Positions 13,303 to 26,800 of a DNA stretch of 64,000 nucleotides are shown here, piece by piece (within the stretch, counting starts at the first letter, position 1; each line of letters opens with the position of its first letter). The translations under genes were made by a program, and so were the position numbers. The notes beneath the pieces are model-generated. The model did not search any database, was not told the DNA's origin, and was given only the letters and a program-made list of their open reading frames with translations. The DNA is taken from positions 1,091,168 to 1,155,167 of the forward strand of contig BDSI01000024.1 of NCBI GenBank assembly GCA_003117195.1, written 5' to 3'. This DNA is from Eudorina sp. 2006-703-Eu-15. Taxonomy: Eukaryota; Chlorophyta; Chlorophyceae; Chlamydomonadales; Volvocaceae.

Positions 13303-15115
13303 TCACGGCCGCGTCACCGGCGTCCCCGCCGGCCAGCAGCCTATCGACACGGAGGCTGCCGAACGACGGAGTACGGCCGCCGCCGCCGCCTCCTGGGTCC
13401 TCCAGTCTGCCCTGTCCCCAGCCGCCACTCACCCTGGCCCGGCCGCCGCCGCCGCCGCCGCCGCCGTCGCCGCCGGCGTTGGCCGCCGCCGGTTGGGACG
13501 CGCTGAGCGCCTGCAGCAAGCTGACCACTTCCGGATCCATATCCGCCCCCGCCCACCTCGACGGCTGCCGACCCATCTCCCGGTGGTGAGGCTGGGGCGC
13601 TGAGGCCGGCGCCCAGGACCGTCGCGGCTCCTCCACCTCCGACATCATCATGTGCTGCTGCAGCTGCGGCGGAGGCGGCGGCGGAGGCGGAGGCGGCGGA
13701 GGCGAAGGCGGCTGCCCGTCCCAGCGCCGCAGCGCCACCGACAACGGCGCGCCTTCGCGCCGCGGCGACGCCGCCGCCAGCGCCGCGCCCAGCCACATCT
13801 GCTCTAGGTCCGCGGGCCCCGCGCGGAGGTCGCTGCAACCCGCGCGGTCCCACAGGTCCCCGCCGCCGACCGAGCCGCTGTCGAGCACGTCGCTGTCCGC
13901 GCCGTCGCCGCCGCCGCCGCCGCCGTCGCTGGTGCCGCTGGTGCTCACCGTCCTGCACATGCTGCGGCTGCAGGTGCCGGCGGTACTGAGGGGCCCCAGC
14001 GGGCAGTCGTCCTCCCCTCGAGCTGCCGGTCCACGCGGTCCCGAGGACGCGACCCAATCCAGACCGCCGGACCAGCGGCGGAGGCTGCGGCCCGGCGCCG
14101 CCGCCGCCGCATCGCCACCGCCGCCGCCGGCGGCGGGCCCCCTGGCGGCGGCGGTCCCGGGGCCACCAAACGAGTCGTACGGATGCGTCGGGGCGGTTGG
14201 GAAGGTGTCCCCGGCACTTGCACCCGGAGTTGACGGAGCAGTGCCGCCGCCGCTGCCGTGGCCAGTGCCGCCGGGCAGATCGATCAGCTGGAGCAGGGTC
14301 GCGATGGGTTTGTTGCTCTGGTCGCTGCCCCTGCTGTTCAGATCGCTGGAAAGGGGGTGGGCGGCCTCCTTGCCCGCGTCGCCCGCAGCCGCCTCCGATG
14401 ACGGACAGCCGTACAGCAGGGAGCCGACGGCGGCAGGCGGCCCGCCGGGCAGCAGCCGGAGGTCCACTGACCCACGGGTCGCCGGCGATGGCGCCAAGAA
14501 CGGCGAGGCTGCCGGGGGTTCGCGGGACGGCGCCGAGATGTTGGCAAGCTCCCGACGCACTGACCCGACCTGCGGCGCGGCCGCGCCGCGTGGCCGCGCC
14601 GCCGCGGCCGCCGCCACCGCCGCGGCGGCCCCACTGGGGGACCTCGCCAGTGGCCGCCGCGTGATGCCGTCCTTCTTGCTTACGGGTGTGGCCGGCGGCT
14701 CGGGCCAATTGAGCTGCTCGGCGGCGGACGCCGCGCCGGCCGCCGCGGCCGCTGCACCAGGCGCCGGCGCGGCGCCCTCCCCGGCCGCCGCCGCGGCGTC
14801 GCCCGGCGGCGGCGGCGCGGCCGCGTTGCCGCGGCTGCTGCGGCGTTTGTGCTTCCTAACCAGGCCGTGCAGCGCGAAGTTCAGCGCGATGATGCAGCCC
14901 ACGATTAGCAGCACCCGGTGAGAGGTGCGCAGTCGGTTGTAGAGGACCAGGCCGCCCGCAGTCACGAGGGAACCGAGCAGCGGGAGGGCTGTGATGGCGG
15001 CGAGGCGAGGCGGCAAATGCCAGCGGCCGCCGGGCCGCGGCGCCGGCCGCGGCGCCACGTCGGCGGCGGCGACAGCATCACTGGGGCGGCCGCCGACGTC
15101 TCGGGGCCGCGCCAT
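6656..15115 (-). CDS. Very large low-complexity membrane protein, function unknown
   Basis: I do not recognise this family. Two exons, 15115-9638 and 8845-6656, are joined by a 792-bp intron (donor CAG|gtgagt, acceptor cacgcag|GGC, phase 0), giving about 2555 aa ending in GKYA. The N terminus (about residues 30-90) has two hydrophobic stretches, ITALPLLGSLVTAGGLVLY and LLIVGCIIALNFALHGLV, followed by a basic KHKRR. A further single hydrophobic segment, LPGCVHLIVYLWWHL, lies mid-protein. The C-terminal 250 residues hold several predicted membrane helices, for example VAIFVMHVVQISK, LYNAIFYLLLLSYLLRAW and AVAVPSALSVAVYCLYRYVV. Between them lie long poly-Ala, poly-Gly and poly-Pro tracts interrupted by ordered islands such as RRVVDEHWVPFVQDLEFCL and DPWVPYVVWQDVLAVATDFL. 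Additional short introns inside the repeats cannot be excluded, but the frame stays open throughout. The intron contains one copy of a 179-bp dispersed repeat. Confidence 0.72.
9394..9572 (+). repeat. 179-bp dispersed repeat, copy 1
   Basis: It is about 95% identical (roughly 8 mismatches) to 60218-60396 and exactly the same length, running from tggtagtattccgag to gcttaaata. It contains a doubled gcgcgccaaaa. It sits inside the only intron of the large membrane-protein gene. No clear flanking duplication is visible for this copy. Confidence 0.9.
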
Positions 15116-17868
15116 GAGAGCCTCCAGGCTGCGAAGTTACATGTCAGGCTGGTCAGAGTCGTGTGTGTGTGTCAACTAAATGCAAAAAGAAGAATGAATG
15201 TGGAAGACGGAATGCTGAGCGGGATGGATTAGCGCGCCGGTCTACCTGTGTTTCGGGGCCGTGAGCAAAAACTGTTAGAAGGGAAGCGCTTGGTGACGTA
15301 ATCGGCCGCGGATCCCACGTTGCTGGCAGGCCAACTTGCTGCAGAGGTGTTTGGGCCCAAACTTGGGAGCTACCCCTGTCTTTGGAATGGAAACATATGC
15401 ACCGCGGGGCGGGATGTGCCCGTGCGCTTTGGGGCGACGGCTTGCGACATCGGATGAGAGCAGCATGTATACGGCAAGGCGATTACGCATCCCATTCGGG
15501 CAAATTCTCCAACGGCGGAGGCCGTTTGCACATTTCACATCTGTTGGGTCAGCCCCCCCTGACGGCAGTTGACGCGCGTTGGGCCAATGCACGTTAAGAA
15601 TATTCACGTATCATATCGTATCATATCTTCAGTATCGTGCTCGCCATCGCGGGGTTGTAGAGCCTATGATGTGACAGGACCAGGCGGAACACAATTAAGC
15701 TTCGCGCAAAAGCTAGCTCAGCCAGGGTTCTGCCATACTGCCAAGAGTCCCTCAGCCGCCAGCACGGGCAGGCCCTCGAAATCGCAAGGCGTTCCCTAAA
15801 TCCTTACACAAGGCAGGGACGGGGAGCAAAGCTCTTTGCCGCTCAGTCACAACCGCCACACATTCTAGCCGCCGAGAATCTGCGCAGCAATTCTCAAAAC
15901 ACCTAACAAGTTATCGCTCACAGGAAAATTCGGTGAATGCAACGCAAGTTCCAAATCGGCCTCCGCCTGTAAACAGCAGTGCAGTGCAGTGGAGCTGTCG
16001 GTCCGACCTTCCGATCTGAAGCACAACCAGTGTTCTCCGCGCTCTGGGCGATGATGACGACGACGTTGTTACCCCGTTTCACAACCGGCCCCAAGGACCG
16101 TCGCCGACGGCGGACCGCCATCGCCGCAGCCTCGACGCTACACAACACACCATTTCCTGACGGACTATCCTTCCCTATCTTTCCGACACGTCCGACGGCG
16201 GCTTCCAAAGAGCATTCCGAAGAGCATTCCGAAACCCGCCGGCCGCTCCGCGCAAGGGCTCAACGGCCCTCGTGTCCGGTACGCACCCGTCCCCCTCCCC
16301 GCGGCGACGCGGCCTCCTCGCCTCCACAACGCGCACCACCCACCACCGTCTCTGACATCCCCGCTTGTGACCGGGGGGTCCGGCACCGACATCCGTACAT
16401 TACACAACATATTCCGTACATTCTCCGTACATGTGGGGGGGAATATAGAACATCACATGGCGCTCTCTCTGTGCCTGTCCCCGGAAGCCCTGGACAGGTC
16501 CTGGCTGAGAGAGACCAGGCTACAGCAACCGCCAACCGTCTGGGGTGCCGCAGCAGCCTGCCGCTCGGCAGGCAGAGGCTTACAAAGCCACATATCGTAC
16601 AACAACAGCTCGGTAGGCCGTACACGATCATGTACAGAGAGATGGAGAGAAGAAAGGGGAAAGAGGGAGAAGGGGAAAGGGGTGAGGGGTTCCAGCCGCT
16701 GTGTTCCGGACCGTGCAGCACGTTCAAGGAGGGGCCTCACCCGGCGCCGGTCCGCTGATCCAGACGCCGGCCGGGTAAGACCCCCCATCATCCTGCCGCC
16801 GTCACACACACCCCTGCGGGCCACGCGTATCCCACCCCACCTTCCCCACCCCGCTCCCTTAAGCTCCAACATGTCTACCAACGTCCTATATACACCCCCA
16901 CCCCACCCCACCCCACCCCATCGCACCTACATCGGGCCTTTGCTTTTCGCTTCCACCCGACCTACACCCCCACAACAGCTGCAACATGGCATGGCCCCCT
17001 CGGACACTCTTTTTCTTTATGGTACAGCTCCCGCGTTCCCGAAGGCCCGCCCACACGCCCTTCCGCCGCCGCCGCCGCTGGGCGCCTGCACCTCCGCTCA
17101 GCTCCCCGCCGCACCCTCCCCTCCGCCCGCCGTTCGGTGTCTCAATCACCGCACCTCACCGCACCGCGCCACGCCACCCGCTAGGCGGCCGTCATGCCGC
17201 ATCCCACTTCCGCGGCCACAGCCGCCACGGGGCCGCCGGGAAGCCCTCCCGTCATCCGGACATCCCGCCATCCCTGCTTACTAATCTCGAGGGCCCCGCA
17301 CCCTCTCAGGTTCACCCGCAGCTCACCTACCTCCTCCCCATCCAAACCCATAACCCTTCCCCTCCCCCTTAAACACGCACACATACACACACAGCGAGTG
17401 GATGGGTTCCTTTTCAACACACACGGCCCGCGGTTTGGGCGGGTTTCTCGCTAATCACGCAGCCGGAGTGCAGATCAGGCGCCCGTTACCCCCCAGAGCA
17501 CCTCCAAAGAGGTACTAGGGTACTAAGTCCATCCGGGCAACGCATGCAACAGCCGCTTCCCCTTGCTGACATAGTCCTGGGTTGTATGTATTCCATGTTT
17601 CCATCCATCTTTATATTACATCCGTCTTTATCGTCTGTGCAGTGAGTGCCGAGCGCAGTGCGCCCCCGCTATCTCGACACTCGGGAGGGAAGCCGCTGCC
17701 CCGGCCTGTCCGACCAACCCATCGTGCCGGCGGCACACCCAGCCGCTGCTGCTGCTGCTGCCATCGCTCGCGAGCACAATCCTCCCTCCCCTCCTCTCAC
17801 GTCATATAAGACCGCGTGAAACCCCCCTGGCGCGCCCTCAGCGCCCTCCCTCCCTCCGTCCGCTGGAG
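15116..17868. other. Intergenic region between two minus-strand genes
   Basis: This stretch contains the promoter and 5' UTR of the large membrane-protein gene on its left side and the ATG2 3' UTR on its right. A CCCCA repeat lies at 16903-16921. Pyrimidine-rich sequence dominates 16750-17400. No supported coding region was found. Confidence 0.5.
17616..17620 (-). terminator. Candidate polyadenylation signal of ATG2 (TGTAA)
   Basis: TGTAA, the usual green-algal poly(A) signal, occurs on the minus strand about 250 bp after the ATG2 stop codon, in an AT-richer context (ttatattacatcc on the plus strand). Assignment is by position only. Confidence 0.4.
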
Positions 17869-20800
17869 TTAGTCCACTTTGGGGTGGGGCTGTGCGGCGT
17901 AGCCGCCGGCCGCAGGTGCGGCGCCGGCGCCCGCGGCCCCCGCGCCGCCCTGCGGCGCCAGCTGCACGCGCAGCACCCGCCGCATGGCGCGCATGGTGCC
18001 CTTGAGCTGGCCCTGCAGGGCCGTGGACGCCGGCACCGCCGCCGACACGCCGCTGATGGCCGCCGCCGAAAGCACCCGCGCCACGCTGCTCACCCCGCGC
18101 TGCAGCCCCAGCCCGCCGCCCCGCTGCAGCCCCGCCGCCACCTGCTGCGAGGCCGACTCCAGGCTCGCCGCCGCCCGAGACAGCCCGTTGCGAACCACTG
18201 CGCTGGCGCTCCGACTCCGCCGCAAACTCCCCTCCACGGCGCCCGACACACCAGTCCCGCTCCCCCCGCCTCCGCCCCTGGCCCCGCCGCCGCCGCCGCT
18301 CCCGGCACCTCGTCCGCCGTATCGCCGCGGCGAGCCGCACAACGCCCCACACTCGTCCTCCTCCTCTGCTCCATCTCCCGTGTCTCCATCGCTCTCCTCC
18401 TGTTCCCCCTCCTCCTCAGCACCGCGGCCCACATCGCCATCCTCGTCGTACCCTTCACCGTACCCTTCGCCGTACCCGTACCCGCACCCCTGCCCATCCT
18501 CCGTTCCGCCGTTGGCGTAGGGCCCAAGTGCGCTGCTGCCCACACGCGCCAGGGCCTTGCCGGCGCCCGAGGCGGCCTTCTTGCCCGCCACTAGGGCCTC
18601 ACACATCAGGCGGTACGCGAACGTCGCGGAGGTGCGCCGCAGCTGATCCGCCAGCTGGCGGCCGGCGGTGTCGCGGCGCGCCAGGTGCCGAGCGGGCGCC
18701 GAAACCAGTGTCGCGACGGCGGCGCCGACCTTGACCACCGCATTCACCGGCGCGAGGCCCGTGATGAACTTGTGCGCCTGTGCGGGTGTTGGCCGCGAGG
18801 AACATATCCCGATTGGTGTGATTCCGCGAGACACCCACCCGAGCCAGCCACCCAGACCCAATCTACTTAGCCGGCAACGTGCATGATGCATGCCTTGCCA
18901 AAGAGGCGGCGAAAAGCGCAAGTGGCAAGCATATCACAACGTTTGGGGTGTGTTGAGCCGCAGCCGCAGGCAAACAGCAGTGAGACTTAGCGCAGGGGTG
19001 GGGACGGACCGCCGAGCCGGGAATGTATGTGGAGGCGAGGTGCCTCTGCGCCGCAACGCTATCGGGTGCGGCGACGAGAGGGCGATGGGCGGAAGGGCGG
19101 AAGGCGGCTATGTGATGTGATGTGGTGCTGTGGGCTGCACCACACGGCCGCCCCCCCGGGCGACACTCCGATGTGGAGTCTACGGTGGCCAGCTGGCCCT
19201 GCTGGCTGCACCCGCCGCCCGTGTCGAACATCGCATCAGACAGGTGCGCTGCAAGGAAGCCCCTGTCCAGCAGCTCCGGCGCACGTACCCCTGCACCCAC
19301 CCGCAGGGCGGCGGCCACCCATCCGCGCGCCGCGCGCCCTCCCGATCCCCGTAACCACCGTTACCCTCGACCACCCTCTCGCCCATCCGCGTGCGCGCAA
19401 TGTCACGACCACCCACCCAACCCTAACTGGTGTGCCCGGTTTCGTTCCTGGATCTGGGTTTGCCTTTTCAACACCCAACCTGCAACCACCTAACCCCTAA
19501 CCACCCTATCTACCCAACCACCCACCTGCGTGCGCGCAATGTCGTTGAGCCACTCCCTCAGCAGCGCCGCGCCCAGCCCGTCCCAGCCCTGCACCCCCGC
19601 CAGCCGCAGCGGCTTGCACACCAGGTCCACACCCCCCAGGGGCACCAGGTTGAGCAGCTCCAGCAGCCGGCCCTCCGCCAGCGCGCCAATGTCCACACGC
19701 CGCGGCCTGGGAACACACCAACAGACCCACAGGGCCCGACCATCCCGTCCGACGTTGATTGCGTGTGTGAAGAGGTAGATGTGCAAACAAAACACCACTC
19801 AGCGGCCCCTCCCCCGGGACGTCAAGATGGTCGCCCTGAATCTCACGTGCAGTGAGGGGTCTGTGTGTCCCATGGGTCGGCCTGGAAAACCGTTGCCTAG
19901 TCACCACAAGGTTCGTCTCAGGGTCGGGTCACCCCTTCCGTGTCCAGAGTCCACATGGCCACATGGCCACCAGTGGCGGTGGAGTGTTGGCCGCGCACGC
20001 CCCCGGCGACCCAATCGCACCAACCCGATGGGGCCCGAAACTCATCACGGCCACCCAAGGTGCAACAGGCAAGACCCGCAGACGAGGATGGCCTCCTCTG
20101 GGGCGACAACTGAAGGTCGACCCGCCCATCATCTGCCCCTTGCTCCCTTCCCTTCCCGGGACGTCTAGAAAGCCTCCAGCACGGCAGCCCGGAGCTGGGG
20201 TACGACCCTGCCCGCCCGTGCCGTGCCCGGGCGCTCGATGAGGCACAAATCGATTTTATATGATACCACACCCACACAGAAAACCCTGGGCAGCGTTTTG
20301 ATTCAAACCCGTACCACTCCCACCGGCTGGGTGTGTCTGGGCTGTTCTTCTAAATAACCCACCGGCCCCCACCGGCCCGCCGCTGCCGTACCTGTAGTCG
20401 AGCATGATGGAGAAGCCCCGGACCTGGGCGCGTTGGAAGTAGGGAGGCGGCAGCGGCTCGCAGCCGTCCAGCTCGGACAGCGCCGACTGCGGGGACAGTC
20501 GGGGCGGACACGGCAGGGCGCCACCAGGAACAGGCAATTGGCGAGAGGCGGGCGGGCGGGCAGAGAGGCAGTGCGAGTGTTTCTGGCGGTTTGCAGGATA
20601 CGGGCAACCCCGAGCGGCGCTGCATTCTCTTCTCTTGCGTGGGAGCCCTTAGGTGCCGCGTGCCGGTGAGCAGCATCGTCAACGGCATGGCATGGCATGG
20701 CATGGCATGGCATGGCATGGCATGGCATGGCATGGCATGGCATGGCATGTTTCTCCAGGGAAGGCACGCTGGGGGACCGATGGCGATGACTCTCTGGAAC

Positions 20801-23800
20801 CGTTTGTATCCCTACGTACCTAGCAGCCCCAAGACAGCGGTCTCTCTTCTTCAAGTCATATGTGCGGCATCCCCCGAAGAAAACCCCCTTCCCCGCGGCA
20901 CAGACCGGCCCCCGTGAGGCCCTGCGCACCGTACCTGCATGCTGGCCAGGACTGCGGCAGCCGGCTTGAGCGCCGTCGACACCGACGTGCCGTACCAGGT
21001 CAGATACGACATGATGTCCTGGTTGAGCTTGAGCCTGCGGGTTGCGGGATGCGGGTCGCGGAACTTTGGATGCGCGATGCTGCCCCACGACGCCTTAGAA
21101 CCGTCCTTTTGCGTCCCTGAAAGAACTCGCGGTCGCGGTCCCAAGTACTCAAGGTACGTAACACACTCATCCTCCTGCCTACGAACACCCCCCCCCCTTC
21201 TGGTACAGCTGGTTACTGGTTACTGGTTACTGGTTCGGGTCGGGCGGGTTCCTCGCTGTATGTCTCCTCCAGATGTCGTGGGTCCCGCCGCGGCCCCCAC
21301 CCTACTCACTCCCCCTCCCCCACCAACACGCGACCTCCCCCCTCACCTGAGCGGCAGCAAGGCCACACCCAGCCGGAACTCCTCATCCCGCGGGTCGCAC
21401 GCCGCCGGGTTGGGCCGCACCGCCGTCAGTGCCACCGCCACCAGCGGCGCGCGACTGTCCCGCGGCCGCCCCCGCACCGCCTTGTACCCCAGCACCCGCA
21501 CCCAACCGCTGCCCGCCGCCGCGCCCGCGGCGGCGGCGGCGGCCGCGCCGCCGCCAGCCACGGCCGCCAGCGCCAGCGGCCGGGCGCCCGCCGCCGCCGC
21601 CGCCTGCTGCTGCTTCACCGCGAGTGCGCAGTCGCGGATCTCCAGGTCGTGCACCGTGAAGCTTATGTGGCGGGCGAGGTGGCCCCCGGGTCCGTACGTC
21701 TCCAGCACCAGGCCCAGGCCCTCGATAACCACCTCCACGCGGCCCTCCTGCTGCTGGCCGCTGCCCGCCCCGGAGGCCGCCGCCGCGCCGCCGGTGTGCA
21801 TGACCCAGATGCCTGCGGCAGACAGACACAGACACAGACGCAGGCGCAGGCGCGACAGTTCGAGACTGACTTGGACACGCGGACACACGTGGGACGGTTG
21901 GGCTGAACGCTGGAGACGACGCCTCGCTGGACGACCGATGGGGTGCGTGTGGGTTGCCGAACAGGCGGCGGCGGAGGAACAGGAGCAACAGGAGCAACAG
22001 GAGGAGAACAACGACGAGCAGAGCCAGGCTGGGCCGTTGCGAGTCCGCGGCATGCCGCCGCCACCGCCGCCGCCGCAACCGCCGCCACGGGCAGGTACCG
22101 CAACCCCCCGCGTCCCATCCGTCCTGCGCGCTTCCGCACCTGACAGGTCCTTGAACGTGATCCGCGAGACGGGCGGCGGCTGATCCACGTTGCCGCCAAG
22201 CGGCGCACCGCCCGCCTCTACACCCGCGCCGCCGAGCTCGGGGGTGGCCCCAGGACAACCACCACCGCCGCCGCCGCCGCCGCCCGTCGCCCCGCCGATC
22301 GCCCCGCCGATCGCGGGCACGGGCCCGTGGGCACAGCCGCCGGCACCGTCCTCGTCTGAGGTGCGGGGGACGCGCACGTAGTCTTCCTGAGGGTCACAGC
22401 GGCCAACGGGAATCGGAGTTGCAGGGGTTGCAGGAGGTTCGGGAGGCAATTTTTGAGGTGGAGAACATTACCTCTAGGACGGCTTGGGCTAGGTACCGCG
22501 CTGGGCGCTTGAGCGGTCGCAGGTGTTCGCTGCTGTGCCTCGAGGCACCTGAGTGGAGCCACTCGACGCAAGGCGTGTCGCACACCGTGCGGTTACTAGA
22601 CCGCACATGGGGAAAGCCCACGTGGCGACATGGGCAACCCCCCTTGACCCCGTATGGGCAAACCCCACATAACCCCGTACGGGGAATCCCCACATGACCC
22701 CGTACGGGAAAACCCCACATGACCCCGTGTGGGGGAAACCCACATGCGGCACACCCACACATCGGGAGCCCCCCGCAGCAACACCGCACACCTGCAGCCG
22801 CCACGTGGGCGCGGAGCTGGACCGCGTCGCGGACGAGGAGCCCGCCGACGCAACGGAGGCCGGCGCCCGCCGCGCTTTGGCCGCCGCCACCCCGCCACTG
22901 ACCCGTGGGTCACCCATGCCGTCCCGCGGGTCGCCCATGAGCAGGTCGTCGATGTCCGGGTCCTCCGAGCCCGCGTCTAGGCCGGCAACGCCCGCCAAAT
23001 AACCCCCCGGGGCCAGAAGACCCAGGTCCACGTCCGCGAAGGCGCCGCTCCCCGAGTCGATGCGAGTCGGGTCCGCAGCGTCGCCCTCGAAGCCGTAGCC
23101 GTGCGGGGCGTAGCCGTGCGGCGTCACGCCGGGCCCATAGCCGTGCTGCGCCAGCTGGGGCCCCGGTACGGCGGCCGCCGCCGTGGAGCTCGTGGTCCCG
23201 GAGCGCCGCGTGTCGGGGCCCTCGTCGGGGCCGTACCACGTGCCTGCGGTGTACGCGAAAAACATCCCCCCCGCAAGAAGGGCTGGTGAACGACGCCGAC
23301 ACACGCGAGGGGTTTGATGTCTAATTCGCTGTCCGCACACACCCACCACCCGGGCGGGCGGGTTGCAATTCTAAACACACCCACCGCCCTTTCTGGCGTG
23401 TAAACCGACTTGTGCGTTTGCTGCCAACAAGCTTAATGAACACGCTATTGTGCAGTGTCGGGGTTTGCTGCTAGATAAGAGACCATCTTAGTGGCAGTCA
23501 ACAGAAGGGCTTCAAGGGGCACATGGATGTGGGTCTCCGCGCCTCCCGTCCGCACCTTCCAGCTCCGCCCTGGCGCCCTCCCGCCGCCAAGCGGCTGCGC
23601 CGCCCTTGGGCGGGTGCTGCACGAGCGTCAGGTCCTCGTCGTAATCGCCCTGGTGGTTCACCGGGAAGAAGTCATCAATCAGGATGAGGCCGCCGGCGGT
23701 CATGCCGGGGGAGGCACGTCCGCCGCCCGGCTCGTCCACCGCGCCGCCCTGCTGCTCGTACCTGCGGGCAGGGCCGTGGCGCGGGGTCCCACACCGGACC

Positions 23801-26800
23801 GGCAGTGAGCCATGGGACGGGGGCCTCGGAACGGCGGACACTGGGACGCGCTGTTACGCGCGCTTACGGATGGCCAGGCCTTGGCATCGCCCGGGGGGTA
23901 CTGCGGCCCAGCCGCGGCGGGTTGGGTGGGTCCCGACGCCGCATCGGACCCTTGGCGTGGCCCCCGTGACGAGACCACCGCTGGGCACCAGGGGGCCCAA
24001 CACACACCTGTTCGGTGCTCATGCACAACCACTCCCCCTATATCTATCAAGTCAACACGGGGCAACCAGGTGGGGGGCCCATCAACGGGGGTTTGCACCG
24101 ACACTGCACGCCAGACGACCTCCAAGGAGATCCCTCTGTCTGGTCAGTCAGCCCCCGACAGGGAGCGCCGGAGGGGTGGGGTGGGTGACGCGACCTGACA
24201 ATTGGTCAACGGCGCCGATGAGCGGGGGCTACACGGGCGGTAAACCAAACCCCTTCCGTGATTAAGGGGAATATCAATAATTCGTAAGACGCATCCGGAT
24301 CTATGCGCCGACTGCCCCAGCGCAAACGGCTGGGGGCGGGGGGGAAGTGTCTGCTCACCAGCCGCCTCCAAGCCCCGAGACCAGCACGCCATCACCACCG
24401 CCCGGGACCCCCGCCGCCGCGGCGGGCGGCGGCGGCGGCCGCCGGAACGCGTTCTCGTCCACCTCCTCCAACAGGAGCGCCGTCAGAAGGGACCCCGCCG
24501 CGTCGCCACCGGCTTCGGAGAAGCCGCAGGTGCCGCTCCCGGCGCCGCCACCCGGCGCAACGGACGAGCCGTTCTCCGAGGCGGCGTCCCAGTACAGGTC
24601 GGCGGGGCCGCCGCTGGCCGGCCGGCTGCTCAGGTCGCGCCGCGGCGGCGCGCCGGCGGCTGCGGCCGCCGCCGCGACGGCGGCCGCCTGGCGCGCCGTC
24701 ATCAGCGTCCCCGCCTGGACACGTTAGCGGGAAGGGAAGGGCGGGCGTACACGACTGTACAGACGCCACTGACCCACGGGACGACAGCAGTGAGAGGTCG
24801 GGCCCTTCCTGGACGGAGCGCCGTCAAAAGAAACAATCACAGACGCGCGTCCCTCTGAAGTCCCGTCCCGTCCCGTCTCTAGTGCGGCGCCAGGACGAAA
24901 CCCAGCCTCCACAAACGCCGAGGCGCTTATATCCGATCCGAGGTGCTAACGTCCGCTCTCTGTGTCCGCATATTAATTATTCAATAACTATTTAATGCCC
25001 ACGGTAGTGGCGTCGGCTTGCCTAACCGAGTCGACGACGGCGGGTCGGTTCCACCCGAGGCACCTGGACCTGCCTGCCCCGCCCACTACGCTCCCTCACC
25101 AGGGCCCTAGACCCACCCCGCCCAGGCGCTCGCGCGGGCGACGCACCTGCATCGCGAAGTGCGCCAGCAGCGTCGCGGACTCCACCGTCAGCATCCCTAG
25201 CAGGTGCTGGTTGGTGATTTCCATATCCAGCGTGGTGTGGTGGTGGTGGTGCTCCTCCTCCTCAGGCCCATCGCCCGCAGGCAGAAGGGCCGGGTCCGAA
25301 GGCACCCGGGCAGCGGCGGCGGCGCCGGCGACTGCGACTGCCGCCGCCGCCGCCGCTGCCGCGGCGGCGACGTTGGCGTCCGACGGAGGGACCGGCGGCC
25401 GGCACTGCCGCGGGTAGCGGCGCTGCTTCGCCACCACCTTGATCCGTGTTTCCTGTGTAGGTGTGTGCACGAGACAACACGCATGCCACAGTTTTCGACG
25501 ACAGCCCCGTCACGCCGGCATTCCACCAAGCTGAGCGAGTGCTACACTCATAATATGACTCATAGGGACCCGCTGACGCAGCGCACTGCAGCGCAGCCTC
25601 ACACACCACGGCCACGGCATTCCGACAGCACAACCGTAAACAAGCCCGCCCCCGGCCCCCCGGCCCCCCGGCCCCCGCCCCCCCCCTCACCTGCAGCACC
25701 CGGTGGTACCCGCACGCCTGCAGCAGCGGCTCCCGGATCGCCCGCAGGTCCCCGGCGCCCCAGCCGGGCCCGCGCTGGTCGGCGGAGGCCAGGTGCAGCG
25801 TCAGCGAGTGCAACGACACGGCGTGGACTGGCGGCGGCGGCTCCGCCAACCCGAGCGGGAGGCCCACGTGGATCGCCTCGATGATGAGCGCAAGCGCCAC
25901 CGCGCTCACCCGGCCGCTGGCGGCGCCGCCGCCGCCGCCGGCACCGGGCGCGGCCGCCGCCGCCGTGGCGGCGGCGGCGGCGGCTGATCCCGGCGCCGTC
26001 GCCACGGCGGACGCCGGGTAGTCCATGGGCTCGTGCCGCAGCGCCAAGTCCATGACGTTGACCGATAGGTATGCATGGCGCTTGGCGCCGTCGCCGCCGT
26101 CTGCACACGCCCCGGTACTGCCGGCCCCGGGGCCTTGCGGGGGCGACGCGGCGGCGGCTCGGCCGCCGGCCGCCGGCGGGCCCGGCGGCGGTGCCAGCGC
26201 CTCAAGCAGCTGGCCCAGCTGCACCGCCCAGTCCATGGTCACGTACCCATAGTCGGTGGAGACCGTGACGCCCTGCAAAAGCACGGAGTGCATGGCCGTG
26301 GGCCCAGAAGGCCCCGGCACTTGCCGCTGCGTCGCAGCCGCCGAGGGGTGCCGGCGCGCCTCCGCGGCGTTCCCGAAGGCCGCGTCGCCGCCCGAGGTGC
26401 CCCGCCGCGACGGCGGCCGCGGGCCCTCCACGCACACGTACTCGAGGTACGACGGCTGCTTGCTGTCGGCTGCCGTGGTGGCCGCCGGGCAGTGGATGAG
26501 GCAGATGGTGTGGTGCTGGGCAGCTGTGCCTTCAAGCTGGGCCCCACGGCTCCCCGCTTGAACCTGCGGTCCCGTGGCCGGGTGGCCCACGCCCGGGCGT
26601 GTGGCTAGCACCAGCGGCGCCGCCGCCGCGGCGCGCGGTCGCGGGTCGGTCGGCCGGGCCCCGCCCCCGGCGGTCGCGCCGCCAGACCCCGCCGGCGGTG
26701 CCGCCGCCGCGGCCGCGGCCGCCGCCGCCGCCTGCTGCAGCTGGTGCTGCAACTGCTGTTGGAGCTGCTGGTGCTGGCGCTCCAAGTGCCCCAGCAGCGT

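Noticed and set aside
15617..15632. Exact 16-mer cgtatcatatcttcag shared with 43779-43794
   Set aside because: One is intergenic and the other is in a DPH1 intron. A single 16-bp match in 64 kb is within chance and there is no extended homology.
22646..22745. Regular 25-bp repeats considered as a CRISPR-like array
   Set aside because: The units are contiguous with no unique spacers, and the sequence is an intron of a eukaryotic gene.
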